From Frankiales bacterium (GTDB taxonomy: Bacteria > Actinomycetota > Actinomycetes > Mycobacteriales > SCTD01): 6,802 bases of DNA. The notes under the pieces are model-generated. The model made no database searches. It had not been told where the DNA came from and saw nothing but the letters and a program-made list of their open reading frames with translations. The DNA lies in assembly GCA_004299215.1 (NCBI GenBank), contig SCTD01000147.1, positions 1-6,802 on the forward strand, given 5' to 3'. Each line of letters begins with the position of its first letter. Positions within the stretch are counted from its first letter, which is position 1. Made by a program: the position numbers and the translations under genes. Positions 6,038 through 6,802 of the stretch are shown in pieces.

Positions 6038-6714
6038 GCCGCCACCAGCGCCTTCAGCACGCTCGTGAAGAAGACCAGGCCGTCGGTGCCGGCGGTGCCG
6101 ATGAGCTCCTCCACGGCGTGCTCGGGGTGCGGCATGATCCCGACCACGTTGCCGCGCTCGTTGCGGATCGCCGCGATGTCGCGGGCGCTGCCGTTGGGGT
6201 TGCTGCCGAGGTAGCGGGCGACGACCAGGCCCTCGCCCTCGAGCCGGTCGAGCTCCGCGGTCGAGGCGACGTAGTTGCCCTCGCCGTTCTTGACCGGGAT
6301 CACGATCTCCTGGCCGGCGTCGTAGCCGCTCGTCCAGGCGGAGTCGGTGCTCTCGATCCGCAGCCGCTGGTCGCGGTTGACGAAGTGCAGGTGGCTGTTG
6401 CGGGTCAGGGCGCCCGGCAGCAGGTGGCTCTCGCAGAGCACCTGGAAGCCGTTGCAGATGCCGAGCACGGGCAGCCCGCGCCCGGCCTGCTCCACCACCG
6501 AGCCCATCGCCGGCGCGAAGCGCGCGATCGCCCCGCAGCGCAGGTAGTCGCCGTAGGAGAAGCCGCCCGGCAGCACGACCGCGTCGACGCCCTGCAGGTC
6601 GGCGTCGTCGTGCCAGAGCGCCACCGGCTCGGCGCCGGCCAGGCGTACCGCGCGCTGGGCGTCCCGGTCGTCGAGGCTGCCGGGGAAGGTCACCACTCCG
6701 ATGCGCGCCGTCAC
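6034..6714 (-). CDS. purQ: FGAM synthase glutaminase subunit PurQ
   Basis: A 226-residue class I glutamine amidotransferase that releases ammonia from glutamine and passes it to PurL for FGAM formation. The catalytic Cys87 sits in GICNGFQVL (85-93), and the partner His196 and Glu198 are in MPHPEH (194-199). The oxyanion-side motif GGFSYGDYLRCGAIA is at 50-64. NPNGSARDIAAI (172-183) is typical of PurQ. Length is normal (about 220-230) and nothing is truncated. The start is GTG at 6714-6712, giving the expected MTARIGVVTFPG first strand; no other start lies upstream in frame. GGGAGG directly touches the GTG, an unusually short spacing. It starts 22 bases after an unidentified upstream gene and overlaps purL by 4 bases. 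Confidence 0.98.
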   Translation of the reverse strand: MTARIGVVTFPGSLDDRDAQRAVRLAGAEPVALWHDDADLQGVDAVVLPGGFSYGDYLRCGAIARFAPAMGSVVEQAGRGLPVLGICNGFQVLCESHLLPGALTRNSHLHFVNRDQRLRIESTDSAWTSGYDAGQEIVIPVKNGEGNYVASTAELDRLEGEGLVVARYLGSNPNGSARDIAAIRNERGNVVGIMPHPEHAVEELIGTAGTDGLVFFTSVLKALVAA

Positions 6715-6720
6715 CCTCCC
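6715..6720 (-). promoter_or_regulatory. purQ Shine-Dalgarno with zero spacing
   Basis: The minus strand reads GGGAGG and then GTG at once, leaving no spacer where 5-9 bases are usual. The next in-frame start candidates (GTG GTG at codons 7-8) would remove the first beta strand of the amidotransferase fold, so the GTG at 6714 is kept. Coupling to the upstream gene, 22 bases away, may compensate for the poor spacing. Confidence 0.35.
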
Positions 6721-6736
6721 GAGACTACCGGCGGCC

Positions 6737-6802
6737 TCAGGCCGGCGCGTTCTCCGACCACGGCCCGTGCTCGGTCGGCGGGGACCCCTCGGTGAGCCGC
6801 TT
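6737..6802 (-). CDS. C-terminal tail of unidentified upstream gene (partial)
   Basis: Read leftwards from the right edge, 21 codons run to TGA at 6739-6737. All 21 sense codons end in G or C, which marks this as the true frame. The peptide starts KRLTEGSPPTEHG and ends PWSENAPA; it is hydrophilic and proline-rich, like a loose C-terminal tail. The stop is 22 bases before purQ, so the two are probably co-transcribed. purS is the usual gene in this place, but PurS proteins as I know them end shortly after a conserved LANxVIExY-type strand, and this tail does not look like that. I cannot name the product. The gene extends beyond the window. Confidence 0.6.
   Translation of the reverse strand, partial: KRLTEGSPPTEHGPWSENAPA

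Noticed and set aside
4940..6214. Plus-strand open frame of 424 codons opposite purL and purQ
   Set aside because: Antisense to clearly conserved enzymes and of shadow composition.

Overview
The window is a GC-rich stretch in which every convincing gene lies on the minus strand. It looks like part of an actinobacterial chromosome. Supporting signs are third codon positions that are almost all G or C, GTG starts, tight gene overlaps, and a purine gene block followed by an SCP_3-type sterol carrier family gene, an arrangement known from Actinomycetota. A Nocardioides-like organism is a reasonable guess, but that is inference.

In transcription order (right to left): the last 21 codons of an unidentified protein (6737-6802); purQ (6034-6714); purL (3788-6037), overlapping purQ by 4 bases; a 90-base gap holding a compact three-way-junction inverted repeat (3728-3792); a secreted Asp-box (BNR/sialidase-like) protein (2288-3697); a 120-residue sterol-carrier family protein (1922-2284) starting 3 bases after the preceding stop; two back-to-back small hairpins (1901-1928) at the next junction; an AMP-forming acyl-CoA synthetase (335-1894); and a short, apparently broken cysteine-containing gene (125-283). 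The left edge carries two strong palindromes (62-119 and 1-30).

PurQ and PurL are the glutaminase and synthetase parts of FGAM synthase, the fourth step of de novo IMP synthesis. PurL is the short bacterial type that works with PurQ and a PurS subunit. No purS is visible; the gene just upstream ends in a tail that does not look like PurS. The sterol-carrier family protein is a usual neighbour of these genes, while the sialidase-like protein and the acyl-CoA synthetase look like insertions of accessory functions into the same transcription direction. Short gaps suggest one operon or a set of coupled transcripts, with the three-way junction after purL as the likeliest place where expression is separated.

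No mobile element, CRISPR array, tRNA or rRNA was seen. The least ordinary parts are the structured inverted repeats and the broken small gene, not the main genes.
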